The notes under the pieces were generated by a model. The model saw only the letters and a program-made list of their open reading frames with translations. It did not search any database and was not told where the DNA came from. Below are positions 25,165 to 37,303 of a DNA stretch of 64,000 nt, piece after piece. Position 1 is the stretch's first letter; each line of letters begins with the position of its first letter. The translations under genes and the position numbers were made by a program. Origin of the DNA: Eopsaltria australis (Eukaryota; Chordata; Aves; Passeriformes; Petroicidae); assembly GCA_034509425.1 (NCBI GenBank), contig JAVTVJ010000297.1, positions 496,001 to 560,000 on the forward strand. The letters are read 5' to 3'.

Positions 25165-25545
25165 AGGAAGGACCAGAGTTCACCTGGAGAGGAGAAGGCT
25201 CCAGGGAGAGCTCAGAGCCCCTTCCAGGGCCTGAAGGGGCTCCAGGAGAGCTGGAGAGGGACTGGGGACAAGGCATGGAGGGACAGGACACAGGGAATGG
25301 CTTCCCAGTGGCAGAGGGCAGGGATGGATGGGAGATTGGGCAGGAATAGTTCCCTGGGAGGGTGGGCAGGCCCTGGCACAGGGTGCCCAGAGAAGCTGTG
25401 GCTGCCCCTGGATCCCTGGCAGTGCCCAAGGCCAGGCTGGAGCAGCCTGGGACAGTGAAAGATTTCCCTTCCCATGGCAGGGATGGAATGGGATGGGCTT
25501 TAAAGTCCCTTCCAGCCCAAACCATTCTGGAATTCCACAATTTTA
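25165..25545 (+). mobile_element. CR1 LINE 3' fragment
   Basis: Sense CR1 from 'cacctggagaggagaaggct' through 'ggctccaggagagctggag' and 'cccagagaagctgtggctg' to 'aaagtcccttccagcccaaa'. About 380 bp remain, 5'-truncated. Confidence 0.87.
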
Positions 25546-26254
25546 TGGTCAGCAGAGTCCTTGCAGGTGGGACTTGTCAGCCCAGGCCCAGCAGGTTGTG
25601 GATGATATTCCCCAAGGATGAGGAGTTTCCCACATGTCTGTCCTGCCCTCCTGCTGCTGAGTGCAGTAATCCTCTCTGGGCAGTGATGTGTCCATTGACT
25701 GCCCTGCACATAAAAGGAGAAAATATTGGATTCAGCTGGAGTGGAGGAAGGGAAGCACAGCTTTGCTTCTCACCCTGATCGATCCCACTCCTGTGGGTGC
25801 TGAGACTTCTTAAAGGAGAAAATGAAGTTTCGGTTGTTGTCAGAGGCAGCAGTGAAATTACCTTTGCAGTTCCAGCTGAATGAAGCAAGTTTTATTTATT
25901 CTCTAAAACCAAACAGGAGATAAAACACTCTCACCCTGTATTTTGTTTGTACATCATCATAGCAGCATTTTCCTGCTCAAGGATTAACACCAATTGTGCT
26001 TGGATTTGTTATTTACAGCTTTCACCTGGGGGCACCTTGCCTTTATTGAGTAGGAAAATCAGAAATTGGCCTCCTATGGCATAAAGGCAGAGCTTTTAAC
26101 ATCGGAGGTCTCTGGCTGCTCAGTGGCACCTTCTGATGTACAAAATGGGGTCAGCACAAAACGTTTCTGTCTCAAAGACATTCAACACCCGGGGAGCTCC
26201 AGCTCTGCCTGATCTCTGTCCTCACCTGCTGGGACATCCCACACCCTCTGCAAG

Positions 26255-26648
26255 GGGGACACTGAGGGGCTGGAGAATTCCTGAGGGAGCTGGGAAGGGG
26301 CTGAGCCTGGAGCAAAGGAGGCTCAGGGGGGACCTTGTGGCTCTGCACAGTCCCTGACAGGAGGGGGCTCAGGGGGGGTTGGGCTCTGCTCCCAGGGAAC
26401 AGGGACAGGAGGAGAGGGAACGGCCTCAGGCTGGGCCAGGGGAGGGTCAGGGTGGATATTATTGAAAATTCCTTCATGGGAAGGGTTGTCCAGCCCTGGC
26501 AAGGTGGTGGAGTCCCCATCCCTGGAGGGATTTAAAATCCCTGCGGATGTGGCCCTTGGGGACATGGGGCAGTGGTGGCCTTGGCAGTGCTGGTTGGACT
26601 CCAGGATCTTGAGGGCTTTCCCAACCTTCATCATTCCATGATTTCCCC
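26255..26648 (+). mobile_element. CR1 LINE 3' fragment (second subfamily type)
   Basis: Sense modules are 'gcctggagcaaaggaggctc', 'ggaccttgtggctctgcaca', 'ggcctcaggctgggccaggg', 'gtggagtccccatccctgga' and 'tttcccaaccttcatcattc'. It shares long near-identical blocks with the copies at 33950 and 60030, which suggests a relatively young subfamily. It contains a G-rich block at 26363-26397. Confidence 0.82.
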
Positions 26649-26711
26649 TTCCTCTTTGCTGCATTCCCCGGCTCCACGCAGGGCTGGAGCAGGAGGAGGA
26701 AGTCAGAGGTT

Positions 26712-26828
26712 ATTTATAGAATCATGGAATTGTTCAGGTCGGAAAAGCCCTCCAAGACCATCAAGTCCAGTTCCCCAGCAGTGCCAAGGCCACCACTGCC
26801 CCATGTCCCCAAGTGCCACATCCCCTTG
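26712..26828 (-). mobile_element. CR1 LINE 3' end fragment
   Basis: Antisense end is 'atagaatcatggaattgttc', 'gaaaagccctccaagacca' and 'catgtccccaagtgccacat'. It faces the plus-strand CR1 about 65 bp away, forming an inverted pair. Confidence 0.77.
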
Positions 26829-27054
26829 GCTGAGTGCTGTTGTCATTGATTTAAGCGAAGCAAGGAGCTAAAATGTTCTGATTTCCAAACCTGTCCCTGT
26901 AAATGTATTTTAAAGGAATTCTGGAAGAAACCAAGCGACTCCCAAACTTCCTGTGCTGCCCAAAGCAGCTTCCCAAAAAAATCTGTGTTTCCCATAACCT
27001 GAAATTCCCTAGCAGGAGTCAATTTAAACAGCTGTGACCACCCCATAATTATGA

Positions 27055-27420
27055 TTTGTCACAAGCTAATATTTACTTTTTTGATTCATTTAAAGCCCCA
27101 TTTGTTTTCCTGTGTACAAATTAAGAACAAAGCTTCGTGTTGGTCCCTGATTGAGTAATTGCAATTAAGGTGGTGTCTTGCAGGAATAATCCACGGAGGG
27201 TTAATTTGGACCACGAGCTGGGTTTAATTCTGTCTTTGTGTTTCTCTGCCAGTGAATCATCCTGGGGTGGCACAGAGAAAATCACAGTTATTGGTAGCTG
27301 GGATGTAACGTTGTGTTTTTAATGGGAGTGTTTTTAATGAGGGCTCGTAGCCTGAATTGCTGATGAAAAGCAGATTAGCTCTGTCTGCTCAATTCCATGG
27401 GAGGTGAGAGGCTCTGAGCG
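27055..27420. other. Candidate conserved non-coding element
   Basis: A repeat-free stretch with A/T-rich homeodomain-type words ('gtaattgcaattaagg', 'gggttaatttggaccacg') and a few retained CpGs. It has no coding potential. Only composition supports this call. Confidence 0.2.
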
Positions 27421-28734
27421 GCGTTTGTGGAACTTTCCTGAGTGAAATTAGGGAATTTCTGATGAAAATGTCAGCATTTGAAAAGTTCAATCACAGCAGG
27501 GCTCTGCACAAGCCTCTGTCTGTCCCTATTTGGCTCCTAAAGATTCGATGATGCCTTGGGAATTAAAATATCATCTATTAAAATATTAAATATTTTGTTG
27601 TGAATGTAACCTAAATGGACACATTCCCTGTTACAGGAACAGCATTGGAGTGGTGTCATCATCTAATTCTCTTATATCTTGGATTAAATCCCAATTTTTT
27701 GAGGCTCTTTTGCACCATTAAATGCTGTGTGTGGGGTAGAAGAAGCATTTAACTTAAATACAAATAAAGTAAGAATTTCCCAATTTTAATACAGCAAAAT
27801 TAATATTAAGGTAGAGATAGATTTTTAAAAAAATCACAAACCTTTTAATTTTTTCCCCAGTAAAAGTTAAATTACTCAATAACAAGGAGGAGAGGCTGTT
27901 GTTTCTAAAAACGTCAGAGAAAAGGAAAATATTCTTAAAATATGGAGAAAAAATACCTCAGATGACACTTTCAGGGGAAAAAAGTCTAAAAATGAAATAT
28001 TTTGCTGTAATTTGTGAAACACTTAATGCATTTTTTTTAATACTGTTTTGAATTGAAAACCAGGAAGAAAAAGCCAATTCCTGAATTTCTCAATCCCTGA
28101 TTCCTCAGCAGTGACTCTCAAACCTCTTTGGCCTCTGGGTGTGATCAAAAGCAAAAGCTTTTTGAGGGTTTTTTGTACTAAAGCTTTGGATTGTAACCCC
28201 ATAAATTATATCCCAGGTTTTGTGCTGCCACTTTTAGTGTCCTTTGGGATCCACTCTCAGGGATCAATGTTTGGATATTGCTGATGTTAAAGATGGAATT
28301 ACTTCAAATCTGTGGACAACCTGTGTGTGCCATTCTGCTTTTAATTCCTCTGGAAAAAATCCAGGAAATGGAGCTTTTTTACCTTAAATAAACCTTTGAT
28401 CCCATTGATCAGTGCTGGCCTCCATCACTCCTGGCTGCTGCCAGGCTTTCCATAAACTCTGCTGCAGATGGAGCTGAAAATTCTGGCTAATCTGCTCTGC
28501 CCAAGCGTCAATATCCATTGGAAAAGCAGATTTTTCCTTGCCCTTCACGAGTCATTGGATGCCTCTGCATCCCAGTGTTAGTCCCTGCATCCTGCTCAGC
28601 TCATTCCCAGCTTTGTTAGGCCCTGCTTTGCTGATATCCTGAATTTTCAGTGAGCAGTGCTGCCCATCCCACGTGGATGCTCAAACATCACTCAAGCCAA
28701 GGATGAAGGGATTGTGGGTGGGTTTAATCCTGGA

Positions 28735-28845
28735 ATGGTGAGTTTGGAGCAACCTGGGCCATGGAAGGTGTCCCTGCCCATGAATGGATCTTTAGAGCCC
28801 TTTCCAACCCAAACCATTCTGGGATTCTCCAATACAATCCTATAA
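28735..28845 (+). mobile_element. CR1 LINE 3' end fragment
   Basis: The sense tail is 'tggagcaacctgggccatgg', 'aaggtgtccctgcccatgaa' and 'ccctttccaacccaaaccat', then 'tctgggattctcc'. About 110 bp remain. Confidence 0.75.
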
Positions 28846-29210
28846 AATGAGGCTGCCTTTAGGTGTTACTCCATACACAATCACTGGGTGAAAAAAATCA
28901 ACCTGAACACTTGGTTTGGTTGGGTTTTCTGGGTGAGAAAATCTCCTGTCAGGACTAAACTGAATTTTTCCCCACTTAGTTTTGGTTTTTTTGCTTCTAT
29001 GAGCCCATCAAATAATTGCAGTCTACTCCCGGAGAAGCTGCTGGCTTTCAGTGCCATTGGCATTATAAATTTTCCATCTAGAGAGAGCCAAACCGTGTAA
29101 TTCAGGCCAGGGGAGAACATAAAAGGAGCAGAAATGGTGCAGAAATGTTACTTGGGCCTTGTGCCCATTTCTGCTTTGCCCCAGTGTGGGAGAACCAGGT
29201 CAGGGGCATT

Positions 29211-29237
29211 GATTTTTGTGATTTTTGTGATTTTTGT
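29211..29237. repeat. Three perfect GATTTTTGT repeats
   Basis: A 9-bp unit is repeated three times, so it reads as an in-frame tripeptide (FVI) repeat in one frame. It is a short simple repeat without further context. Confidence 0.9.
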
Positions 29238-29699
29238 GCCTGGTTGTCCTGTCCTTGTGAGGCTCAGGAATACTTTTCCATGTGGGAATGAACTTCCCTG
29301 GGACTGCATCACCCCGTGTGCACTGATGGTGTTCCAGTGTGCTGGTGCAATTCCCAAATTCCAGGCAAATAAACCTTACATAGTTTTGGGAATTCACTTT
29401 TTGCTGCATCCACATTAAAGCAAATTTTTCCATGGCTCTGCCTTGGGATGGTGAGGATTCACCCAAGGGCAGCTGTACCTGGAGGTTATTGCACTCTCTC
29501 AAACTCACCAGTCAGAAGTCAAATTTTAGTCCTGTGCTGCTCTAGAGCACAGTTTGTATTTCAAAAGCCAGAGAATCTCCTGTCATTTTAACAATTGTTA
29601 AACACACAGCATAATTCAGTAGCTTAAAGAGCTTTCTTGGGATTAACAGAGGGAGTGAAATTAAAGTGTTGCATAAAAGAAATTGCAGGGAACCTGATT

Positions 29700-29905
29700 T
29701 CATAAAATCCCAGAATGGTTTGGGTTGGGAGGGACCTTAAAGCTGATCTTGTTCCATCGCCTGTCCTGGGCAGGGACACCTCCCACTGTCCCAGGCTGCT
29801 CCAAGCCCTGTCCAGCCTGGCCTTGGGCACTGCCAGGGATCCAGGGGCAGCCACAGCAAATCTGGGCACCCTGGGCCAGGGCCTCCCCTCCCTCCCAGTG
29901 AGGGA
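29700..29905 (-). mobile_element. CR1 LINE 3' fragment
   Basis: Antisense CR1 from 'aatcccagaatggtttgggt' through 'ccttgggcactgccaggga' to 'gcaaatctgggcaccctggg'. It is 5'-truncated. Confidence 0.86.
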
Positions 29906-30211
29906 TTTACATCCACAATTACATTTCATGACTTGTTTAATATAAATCACATTTTATCCAAGCCTTTGTCCCATTGACACACTTGGCTGTGTTTGTGTGA
30001 CCCTGGCTGTGTTTGCCTCTTGGGCTTTGATTTCACCAGGCAGAAACTAATCCCCAGCTGTGAAATTCCAGCAGGGATTGGCATGGCCAAGCCAGCACCA
30101 AATCCTCCCTGGCCTTGAGCCCAGCCTACACCTTGGTGTGATCCCTGCTTAAAGGCTGCAGATGGATCCGTTTGTGGGGTTGGGAATGTCCCTCTGCTGC
30201 CCTGCAGAACA

Positions 30212-31205
30212 GAAAACCCCACATTATTTATGGTATTGTGTGCCCTGCAAGGCTGATTTTTGTGCTGTATGATCTGGGATATTTCAGTGTGTAAGGTGAT
30301 TTAACCCATCCCACAGAGCCAGAAAACCTGCTCAGAACCACCAAGGGGCTGGGCTCCATCCTGCTGGGGGCTCCTGTTTCTGGCAGGTATTGAAGCATCC
30401 TAGTGAGGCATTTATTTCACACAGAGCATCAGGCAGGATGCTGAGGGAGAGCTGGGAAGAGCAGCAGAGCAGGGATCTTGAGCATGGGTTTACAGCTGGA
30501 TGAGACAGGCAGGATCAGCACAGGATTTGGCCTTCCAGTCCCCCAGAAGGGAAAATCCCACATTATCAATGCATTATGTGCCCTACAAGGCTGAGTTTTG
30601 TGTTGTATTGTCTGGGATGTTTCAGTGTGCAATGAGTTGTGTGTGGGGGGATTTAACCCTTCCCACAGAGCCAGAAATGCTGCTCTGAACCATGGAAGGG
30701 CTGGGCTCCATCCTGCTGGGGGCTCCTGTTTCTGGCAGGTATTGAAGCATCCTGGTGAGGCAGTTATTTCACAAAGAGCATCAGGCAGGATGCTGAGGAA
30801 GAGCTCGGAAGAGCAGCAGAGCAGGGATCTTGAGCACAGGTTAACAGGTGGGTGAGGTGGGCAGGATCAGCACAGGATTCGTCCCTCCAGTGCCCCTAGA
30901 ACAGAAAACCCCACATTATCAATGCATTATGTGCCCTACAGGGCTGATTTTTGTGCTGTATCCTCTGTGGCTGTTTCAGTGTGTAAGGTGATTTAACCCA
31001 TCCCACAGAGCCAGAAAACCTGCTCAGAACCACCAAGGGGCTGGGCTCCATCGTGCTGGGTGTTCCTATTATTGGCAGATACTGAAGCATCCTAGTGAGG
31101 CATTTATTTCAGGCAGGATGCTGAGGGAGAGCTGGGAAGAGCAGCAGAGCAGGGATCTTGAGCACAGGTTAACAGCTGGGCGAGGCAGCAGGATCTGCAC
31201 CAGCC
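30212..31205. repeat. Tandem array, ~340-350-bp unit, three copies
   Basis: Copies begin near 30212, 30551 and 30904 with 'gaaaaccccacattat'-like text. They share 'tgccctacaaggctga-tttt', 'cccacagagccagaaa', 'ggggctgggctccatc', 'ggcaggtattgaagcatcct' and 'gagcagcagagcagggatct'. Copy 3 lacks a short piece ('acaaagagcat'). No family is recognised. Confidence 0.93.
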
Positions 31206-32224
31206 CTGCTCCCTCCTCACACACCCCACTGCCCCCCTAAAAGGTTTTGTGTCACTTTAATATGAGAGCCACCCTTTGGATCAAACACAGGCTTACCTAA
31301 AGCTCCAGCAAGATTTTTTTTTCACTTTGCCAGCATTAGTGTTCCCTTACAAAGCTGGCAGCTGCATAAGCAGCCGGGCACAGAGCAGCTGCTGGGGTTT
31401 ATCCTGCTCATCTCCTGCAAGAAATCACATTTTAACCTCTTCATTTTAACCTCTGCTTGTGTGTGTCTGCTGAGGAGATGGATCCCAGTTTCGTGAAGGT
31501 TCAGCTCTTCTGGGCAGTGTCTCTGTGCTTCTGATTGCTTGGAATAGAAAATAAAAGTTGGGTAAAGGCATTGGGATAATTCAGCTCCCATGGAAACTTT
31601 TTGCCATCAGAATGAACCTCACATTTTGGGGGAAACTCCAGCAAATGGAATTTCTGAACACACCTGATTGGTGACCCCAGCACTGCAGAGGTGATAACCC
31701 GACCTTTGCAGATTGCTTTCTTTTTTCCCCTCATTGCTATTCTCTGGTGGAATTTGATACATTAAATACCCACAGGGAAAAAATGGAGATTCTTTTCCAA
31801 GCACATTTGTTTAGCCAGGTGCAATTGTCTTCCCAGCTGATGGCAGGATGGATGAGAATGCCAAATAATTTGAAATGTGGCAGGTCGATTGTATTGATTT
31901 ATCCATAAGTAGCTAAAGTGGCCTTAATCACCTCCAGTATCCATGGAAATGGGGAAGGAGCAGAGAGCAGGGGAGCTGCCCCTGCTGCAAACCACGAGGC
32001 ACCATCAAGTATTTGAAAACATTTTGCCAAATTCTGCCAGAACTTCTGTGTTTTGCGGGAAAATTTACCTGTGATGTCCTTTCCATGAATTAGTTCTCTT
32101 TTTTTGTGTGCAAAGCAGTGCAACAGGAGAAAAAAACTTCTTCTGCTTTATTGATCTTTACCACAGCAAAAAGGGGTTGAATTCCCTTGTGAAATCGAAT
32201 CAAAATAAGTGCTAGGATGACAAG

Positions 32225-32390
32225 TTGGGTGGTGAGGCCCTGGCACAGAGAATGTGGCTGCTCCATCCCTGGCAGTGTCCAAGGCCAGGTTGGATGGGGC
32301 TTGGAGCACCCTGGGACAGTGGGAGGTGGTGGGACTGGATGATCTTTAAAGCCCCTTCCCACCCAAACCCTTCTGGGATTCTCTCTTTCC
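32225..32390 (+). mobile_element. CR1 LINE 3' end fragment
   Basis: Sense CR1: 'gaggccctggcacagagaat', 'tccaaggccaggttggatgg', 'ggatgatctttaaagcccct' and 'tcccacccaaacccttctgg'. An internal deletion removes part of the usual mid module. Confidence 0.82.
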
Positions 32391-32879
32391 AGAGGAGCAG
32401 GAGGAAGTGATGATTTCTGTTCTAGCAAAGGCTTTCTGCATTTTATGGAGCACTGCTCTACAATGAGATGCTTGTTTAAGGACTCACCTGATGGCAGAGA
32501 TCCCTTCCAGCAGCACTCCAACAAATTACATTGGTTTGAAATTCCAAGCTCTGCTGGGGAGTTTTTGCCAGCTGCCACAATAGAAAGTCTTTTGGAATTC
32601 AGCAGGTCTGCTTCCTTCAGAATATTAACTTTTGAGCAGAGGAATAGGAATGTTGTGTCCACTTGCAAGAGATGCTGCTTTGCCAGCATCGTAGCCTGAG
32701 CTAAAACCTCCTAAATTAAATTGTCTGCTAGCATTTCCATTAGAAAACACCATTCCCAGGCTTTTATTACTCTGCCATAAAATTCCCCAGGTGCTAAAAT
32801 TGAGTACGGACGGCTCTACCCCTGGAGTTACATCTGAGATAAAATTCCAGGAGGCAGAGTTGCTTTGGGAAAGAGGATT

Positions 32880-33040
32880 GAAGGGTAAAGCCTCTCCTTT
32901 CCTGCACTAAAGTCATCCAAAAAGCACAGCTGAGAGCTCAGACACGTAGTCAAGAAAGGTAGAAGGGTAAAATCTCTTCTTTCCTGCACCAAAGTCATCC
33001 AAAAAGCACAGCTGAAGTAGTCAAGATGATGTAGTCAAGA
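32880..33040. repeat. Tandem duplication, 82-bp unit, two copies
   Basis: 'gaagggtaaa' to 'ttcctgcac-aaagtcatcc' and 'aaaaagcacagctga' occur at 32880 and 32962. The second copy diverges after 'gtagtcaaga'. Confidence 0.88.
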
Positions 33041-33239
33041 GAGGAGAAGAGTGAGGGCAGCCAGATCCAAGGTCATCCAAGCAGATCCCAATCCTTGGAG
33101 AGACTCAAACCCCACCTGGACACAGCCCTGAGCTCCAGAGGCACCTTGGAAAAATAATCCACTCTTCCTGCTGTAGTTCTTGGTAGTCAGCCCACAAGTT
33201 TGTCCTTCAGCGTTTTTGTAACTCAGTTATTTCTCATTC

Positions 33240-33500
33240 ATCTGTCCCCTTTGTTTTCGAGGATTCCCAGCCCGGAATACAAATGAGGGGAGAGCTATCA
33301 GTGATTAGAGATAATGTGCTAAAGCCGGGGCTGAAATATTTGTTAGAAAATAGGTTAATAAAGTGCCACGGAGCACCTGTGCTGCTGTGGGACAGGCATT
33401 ATCAGCAGATTATGCTAATGGGGGCATTTAGTAACAAGTCTTCTTTGGGATTACTCTCTGCTATTATCATCCTCAGCCCAGGAATTGGAATTCAAAAGGC
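33240..33500. other. Candidate conserved non-coding element
   Basis: A repeat-free stretch with an octamer-like ATGCTAAT word ('gattatgctaatgggg'), GATAA words and retained CpGs. It immediately precedes a long poly(T) tract. There is no protein resemblance, although an 84-codon frame crosses it. The suggestion of regulatory constraint is inference. Confidence 0.25.
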
Positions 33501-33525
33501 AGCAAATGATCAAGGATTTTGTTGC

Positions 33526-33575
33526 TTTTTTTTTTAATTATTTTTTTCTTTTTTTTTTCTTTTTTTTTTTTTTTT
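33526..33575. repeat. Poly(T) tract
   Basis: About 50 nearly uninterrupted T bases broken by single A or C. It could be the minus-strand poly(A) of a retroposed element, but no adjacent element is recognised. Confidence 0.9.
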
Positions 33576-33949
33576 AAGTTTTGCCTGCTCTTTAGCCTGC
33601 TGAATTAGAGGGTGTTGCAAGGAATCTTTTAAACACTTGTAAAATGGGGTTTTTTTTGAGGGAAAGAAGTGGATTGGGCAGGGGTGTGTAAATCTAAAGA
33701 AGTGTTAAAAGGAATGAATTTGTTTGTGGTGGGCAGCTGGCAGACCTGGAGGTGCAAAGGCAGGTGAAGAGGGAAAGGAAAGAGAGAAAATTTGGGGAAG
33801 GAGAAAAATGGGGGAGATACAAAGATACCTCCAGGCTGAGTCATTTAAACGACTTTGAGTTTCTTCTGTGGTGAGATCCTGGTGAGGCACCTCAAATTTT
33901 GGGGGCGGTTTTGGACCCTTCTCAACAACACAGACCTGGAGGAGTCCAG

Positions 33950-34190
33950 GGATGGGAACAGAGCTGGGAAGGGGCTGGAGAATTCCTGAGGAAGCTGGGA
34001 AGGGGCTGAGCCTGGAGCAAAGGAGGCTCAGGGGGGACCTTGTGGCTCTGCACAGTCCCTGACAGGAGGGGGCTCAGGGGGGGTCGGGCTCTGCTCCCAG
34101 GGAACAGGGACAGGAGGAGAGGGAACGGCCTCAGACTGGGCCAGGGGAGGTTTAGGTTAAATACGAGGGAAAACTTCTTTTTTAAATTAA
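33950..34190 (+). mobile_element. CR1 LINE fragment (second subfamily type)
   Basis: Sense modules run from 'gctgggaaggggctggagaa' to 'gggccaggggaggtttaggt'. The copy stops before the usual 3' tail, so it is truncated on both sides. It is nearly identical to 26270-26460 and 60080-60290 over most of its length. Confidence 0.78.
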
Positions 34191-35729
34191 TAAATAAGAA
34201 AAAAGCTGTTTCAGATGGTGCTTTGCAAGAGGAATGGAGGGCTTCACAGAAGGCTTTGCTGGGGTTTGGGTTCTGCTCTGACATTTCCAGGTCTGGAGCT
34301 GCTGTTTCTCAAGAGAAGAGGAGTTTCTCCTGTGAGCACATGGAATTTATCTCGCAGAGAAGCAGCAGCTCAGGCATGGGGAGCAGGATGATGTGCAGGA
34401 AGCTGCTCAGCTGGGATAAAGCATTCATTATCCTTCCATCTAAATTAACTGAAATGACATCATAATAGTGCCTTTTAGAGCCTCACTCCAAATTCCCTCT
34501 CTTTTACCAAATTATCAGCTAAACCGAAATTATTTTAAGCTGTATCTGTGTAGTCTTGTTTAGATAATGATTCTGCCATTAAGGAAGTCATTTTTTCATT
34601 CTTTTTTTGCTGTTTGCTTAAGGAAAAATGGTGGGGAGGACTTTCCTAGCTTGCATTGTTCCTTATTTTCCTGTCAGAAATATTTTGCATAAACACTCAG
34701 AGTGTAAATCCCAATCCCTGGGTGCTGGAGCTAACTGAATAATGTGCAAAATGGCATAGGCTGTAAAAATATTTCCACTTTTTTTAATGTTTCTCTGTAG
34801 ATTATTTTCTGCAGAGGTTGGGTGTTACCTGCTGGGAGAGGTGTGCTGCAGCATCCTGCACCCAGCTTTCCTCAGCTCCTGAAAATACTTTCCAACAATG
34901 TCAGAAAGCTGAGTGAGAGAAAAGGTGGCACAGAATGATTTTAAACACGAGCAAATCAGGGCACTTGAGTAATTAGGAGGGCAAATGGCAGAATAAAAAG
35001 CGACTGAACCTGAGAAAGAGCTAAAAAAAAATGAGTTGTTTGGCACAGTGACTCCTGTTCCATTTATAAATCGAATCCCTCTGTCCCTCCTTCATTTACA
35101 ATTGCCACTGGAAGTCAGGATTTGATGGATGTTCCCAACCTCCTGGAGGCAGTGAGGTTGTTTGGAGGGAAAAAAGGACCTTTTGGAAAACTACAGAATC
35201 CAACCATTAATTTTTGCTCTGTTTGGTGAAGCAATCTCTGCACCCACGAACCAATTAAGCACCTCTGGGCCTAGTGGGAGTGAATAATAATCAATAACAG
35301 GAGACATTTGCAAGAGTCAGGAGTTGCAATTGAAGTCAGTTCAGGAGCCAGCAGCACATTCCTGGATGGATGAAATGTGGAGTGAGAGCCATAAAGAAGG
35401 AGAAATTACTGAAGAAATGAGTGCTGCCTAAGGCAGGGCAAGGTGAATGCACCCAACAGGTCACTGAGATCTGCTCACCTGGATTTTTGGTTTGGTTTTT
35501 GGAGAATTCCTGCTCTTTATCACCGGTATTTCCCAATATTGATCTCTGCTGTGGTTTCCTCCATCTCCTTTTCCCTGGTTTCTCTCGCCTGAGCTCTCAG
35601 CCACACTTTTATGTCACATTCTAAAGCTGGTGGGTGATTCACTGTTCCTGCTGGATCTTGGGGAACTGATAGAGGAAATGCAGAAACAGGGGTGAAACAC
35701 CAAAAAATCCTGGTGACAGGGGAAAGGCT

Positions 35730-36055
35730 TTGGGGAGACCTTAAAGTCTCTCTCAGGGGGGCTCCAAGGGAGCTGGAGAGGGACTGGGACAAGGATGGAG
35801 AGGGAGGAAAAAGGGGAAATGGCTTTAAGCTGAAAATGGGTAGATTTAGATGGGAAATTGGGCAGGAATTGTTCCCTGGGAGGGTGGGCAGGAGCTGGGG
35901 TGGAATTCCCAGATTTGCTGTGGCAGCCCCTGGATCCCTGGCAGTGCCCAAGGCCAGGCTGGAGCAGCCTGGGACAGTGGGAGCTGTCCCTGCCCATGGC
36001 AGGGGTGGCACTGGATGAGTTTTAAGGTCCCTCCCCACCAAAATGATTCTGACTC
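35730..36055 (+). mobile_element. CR1 LINE 3' fragment
   Basis: Sense CR1 from 'ggggagaccttaaagtctct' through 'gggtagatttagatgggaaa' and 'ggaattcccagatttgctgt' to 'aaggtccctccccaccaaaa'. A 215-codon minus-strand open frame over it is a repeat artefact. Confidence 0.87.
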
Positions 36056-37214
36056 TGGGCTGTGGAAGGTCTCTAAACACAGAATAAGAGCACAGTCCCT
36101 GCCTCAGAGGATCAACATTGTTTGAGAGACACCACAAATCTGTGGATGGCCTTGGAGCCGTTCCCATCCCCCAGGCTCACACAAAATCCTCCTCTGCCCA
36201 GGGCGTTGATTTTGTTCTTTGGTAGATTTTTGTGCCCTTCTTTCTTCCACGTATCCTGAAGTGACTTCCTTCTGTAATCATATTCCTTCTATTCCAATCA
36301 CATCATAGGAAATGTTAATTTCCTTCTTTTAATTGGGTTGATAAAGCCTTTTGTCTCCCAAATCTTTCCCAATACATTGGGATTAGGTTTTGTTGTCTTA
36401 CGTGGCAGCACAGTCCATTGTGTTGGGTTCCAGGCTCTGAACTTCTCCCTTTTTCAAAGTTTAACTTCCGTGGCTCTTCCTGACATGGATAATAAATTCT
36501 TTTGTTCACTGAAACTGAATTTCAAGAAGAGCACTTCTTTTTATGCACACACAACCGGGAGCCAATCTTGGTTATTAATTACAGCGAGATAAGGGCTGGC
36601 ACTGCGAGGGACGCTCTCCATCCGAGAGTTTGGATTATTTATCCCTTGGCCCAGTGGTGTCCAAGTCCACCTTTTACCCTTGAGAGTGTTCCAGCAGCCA
36701 AGTTCTTTCTTCTTCAGTACGGAACTGTTGCTTTTGGGTTAATTCCACTTATTCTGAAGAGCCACTTTTCGCTCCATTTTCTTTAACTTTTGACAGTGAA
36801 GTTGCTGAAAATTGTCAGGACCTGCTTTGGAGGAGGAGGAGGATTTAAGTAACACCTGGAATGATCAAATATTTCTGCTTCCTCTCTCAATTTTTATTTG
36901 GGCATAAACCTGAACCGTTTTTATATTCATGAGTTGCAGCAACTTCCCAGGTGACAACAAAGCCTTGCCCAGGTTACAGCAAGAATTCACCCAGCACAAT
37001 TTTTCACTATGGAAATTCTCTCTTCAGAGTGGTGATCTTGCAACTTGTTAATTCTTATTGCCAGTATTTCAATATATATATTTTTAAAATTAACTTCATC
37101 AGATAAAAATCATCTTAATTTTACTGTTTGCTCTTGGCACTGGAGGTGCTAAAATATCCTGAAGTGTGCTGTGAGATTTGCTATGACATTTGATTTGGAA
37201 ATGAAGATAGACTG

Positions 37215-37260
37215 TAATAATAACTGTAATAGTAGGAGTAGGAATAGAAGAAGAAGAAGA

Positions 37261-37298
<38 letters not shown>

Positions 37299-37303
37299 TG
37301 ATG
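37215..37303. repeat. Compound trinucleotide microsatellite (GAA)n(AAT)n
   Basis: AAT/AGT triplets lead into four or five AGA triplets and then about twelve AAT triplets, ending in GATGATG. Poly-Asn, poly-Ile and poly-Leu open frames on both strands come from it. Confidence 0.93.

Noticed and set aside
32090..32689. 199-codon minus-strand open frame
   Set aside because: It crosses a CR1 fragment and unique intron; no splice sites or domain support it.
35520..36167. 215-codon minus-strand open frame
   Set aside because: Most of it is the antisense of a CR1 3' fragment; similar frames occur over nearly every CR1 in the window.
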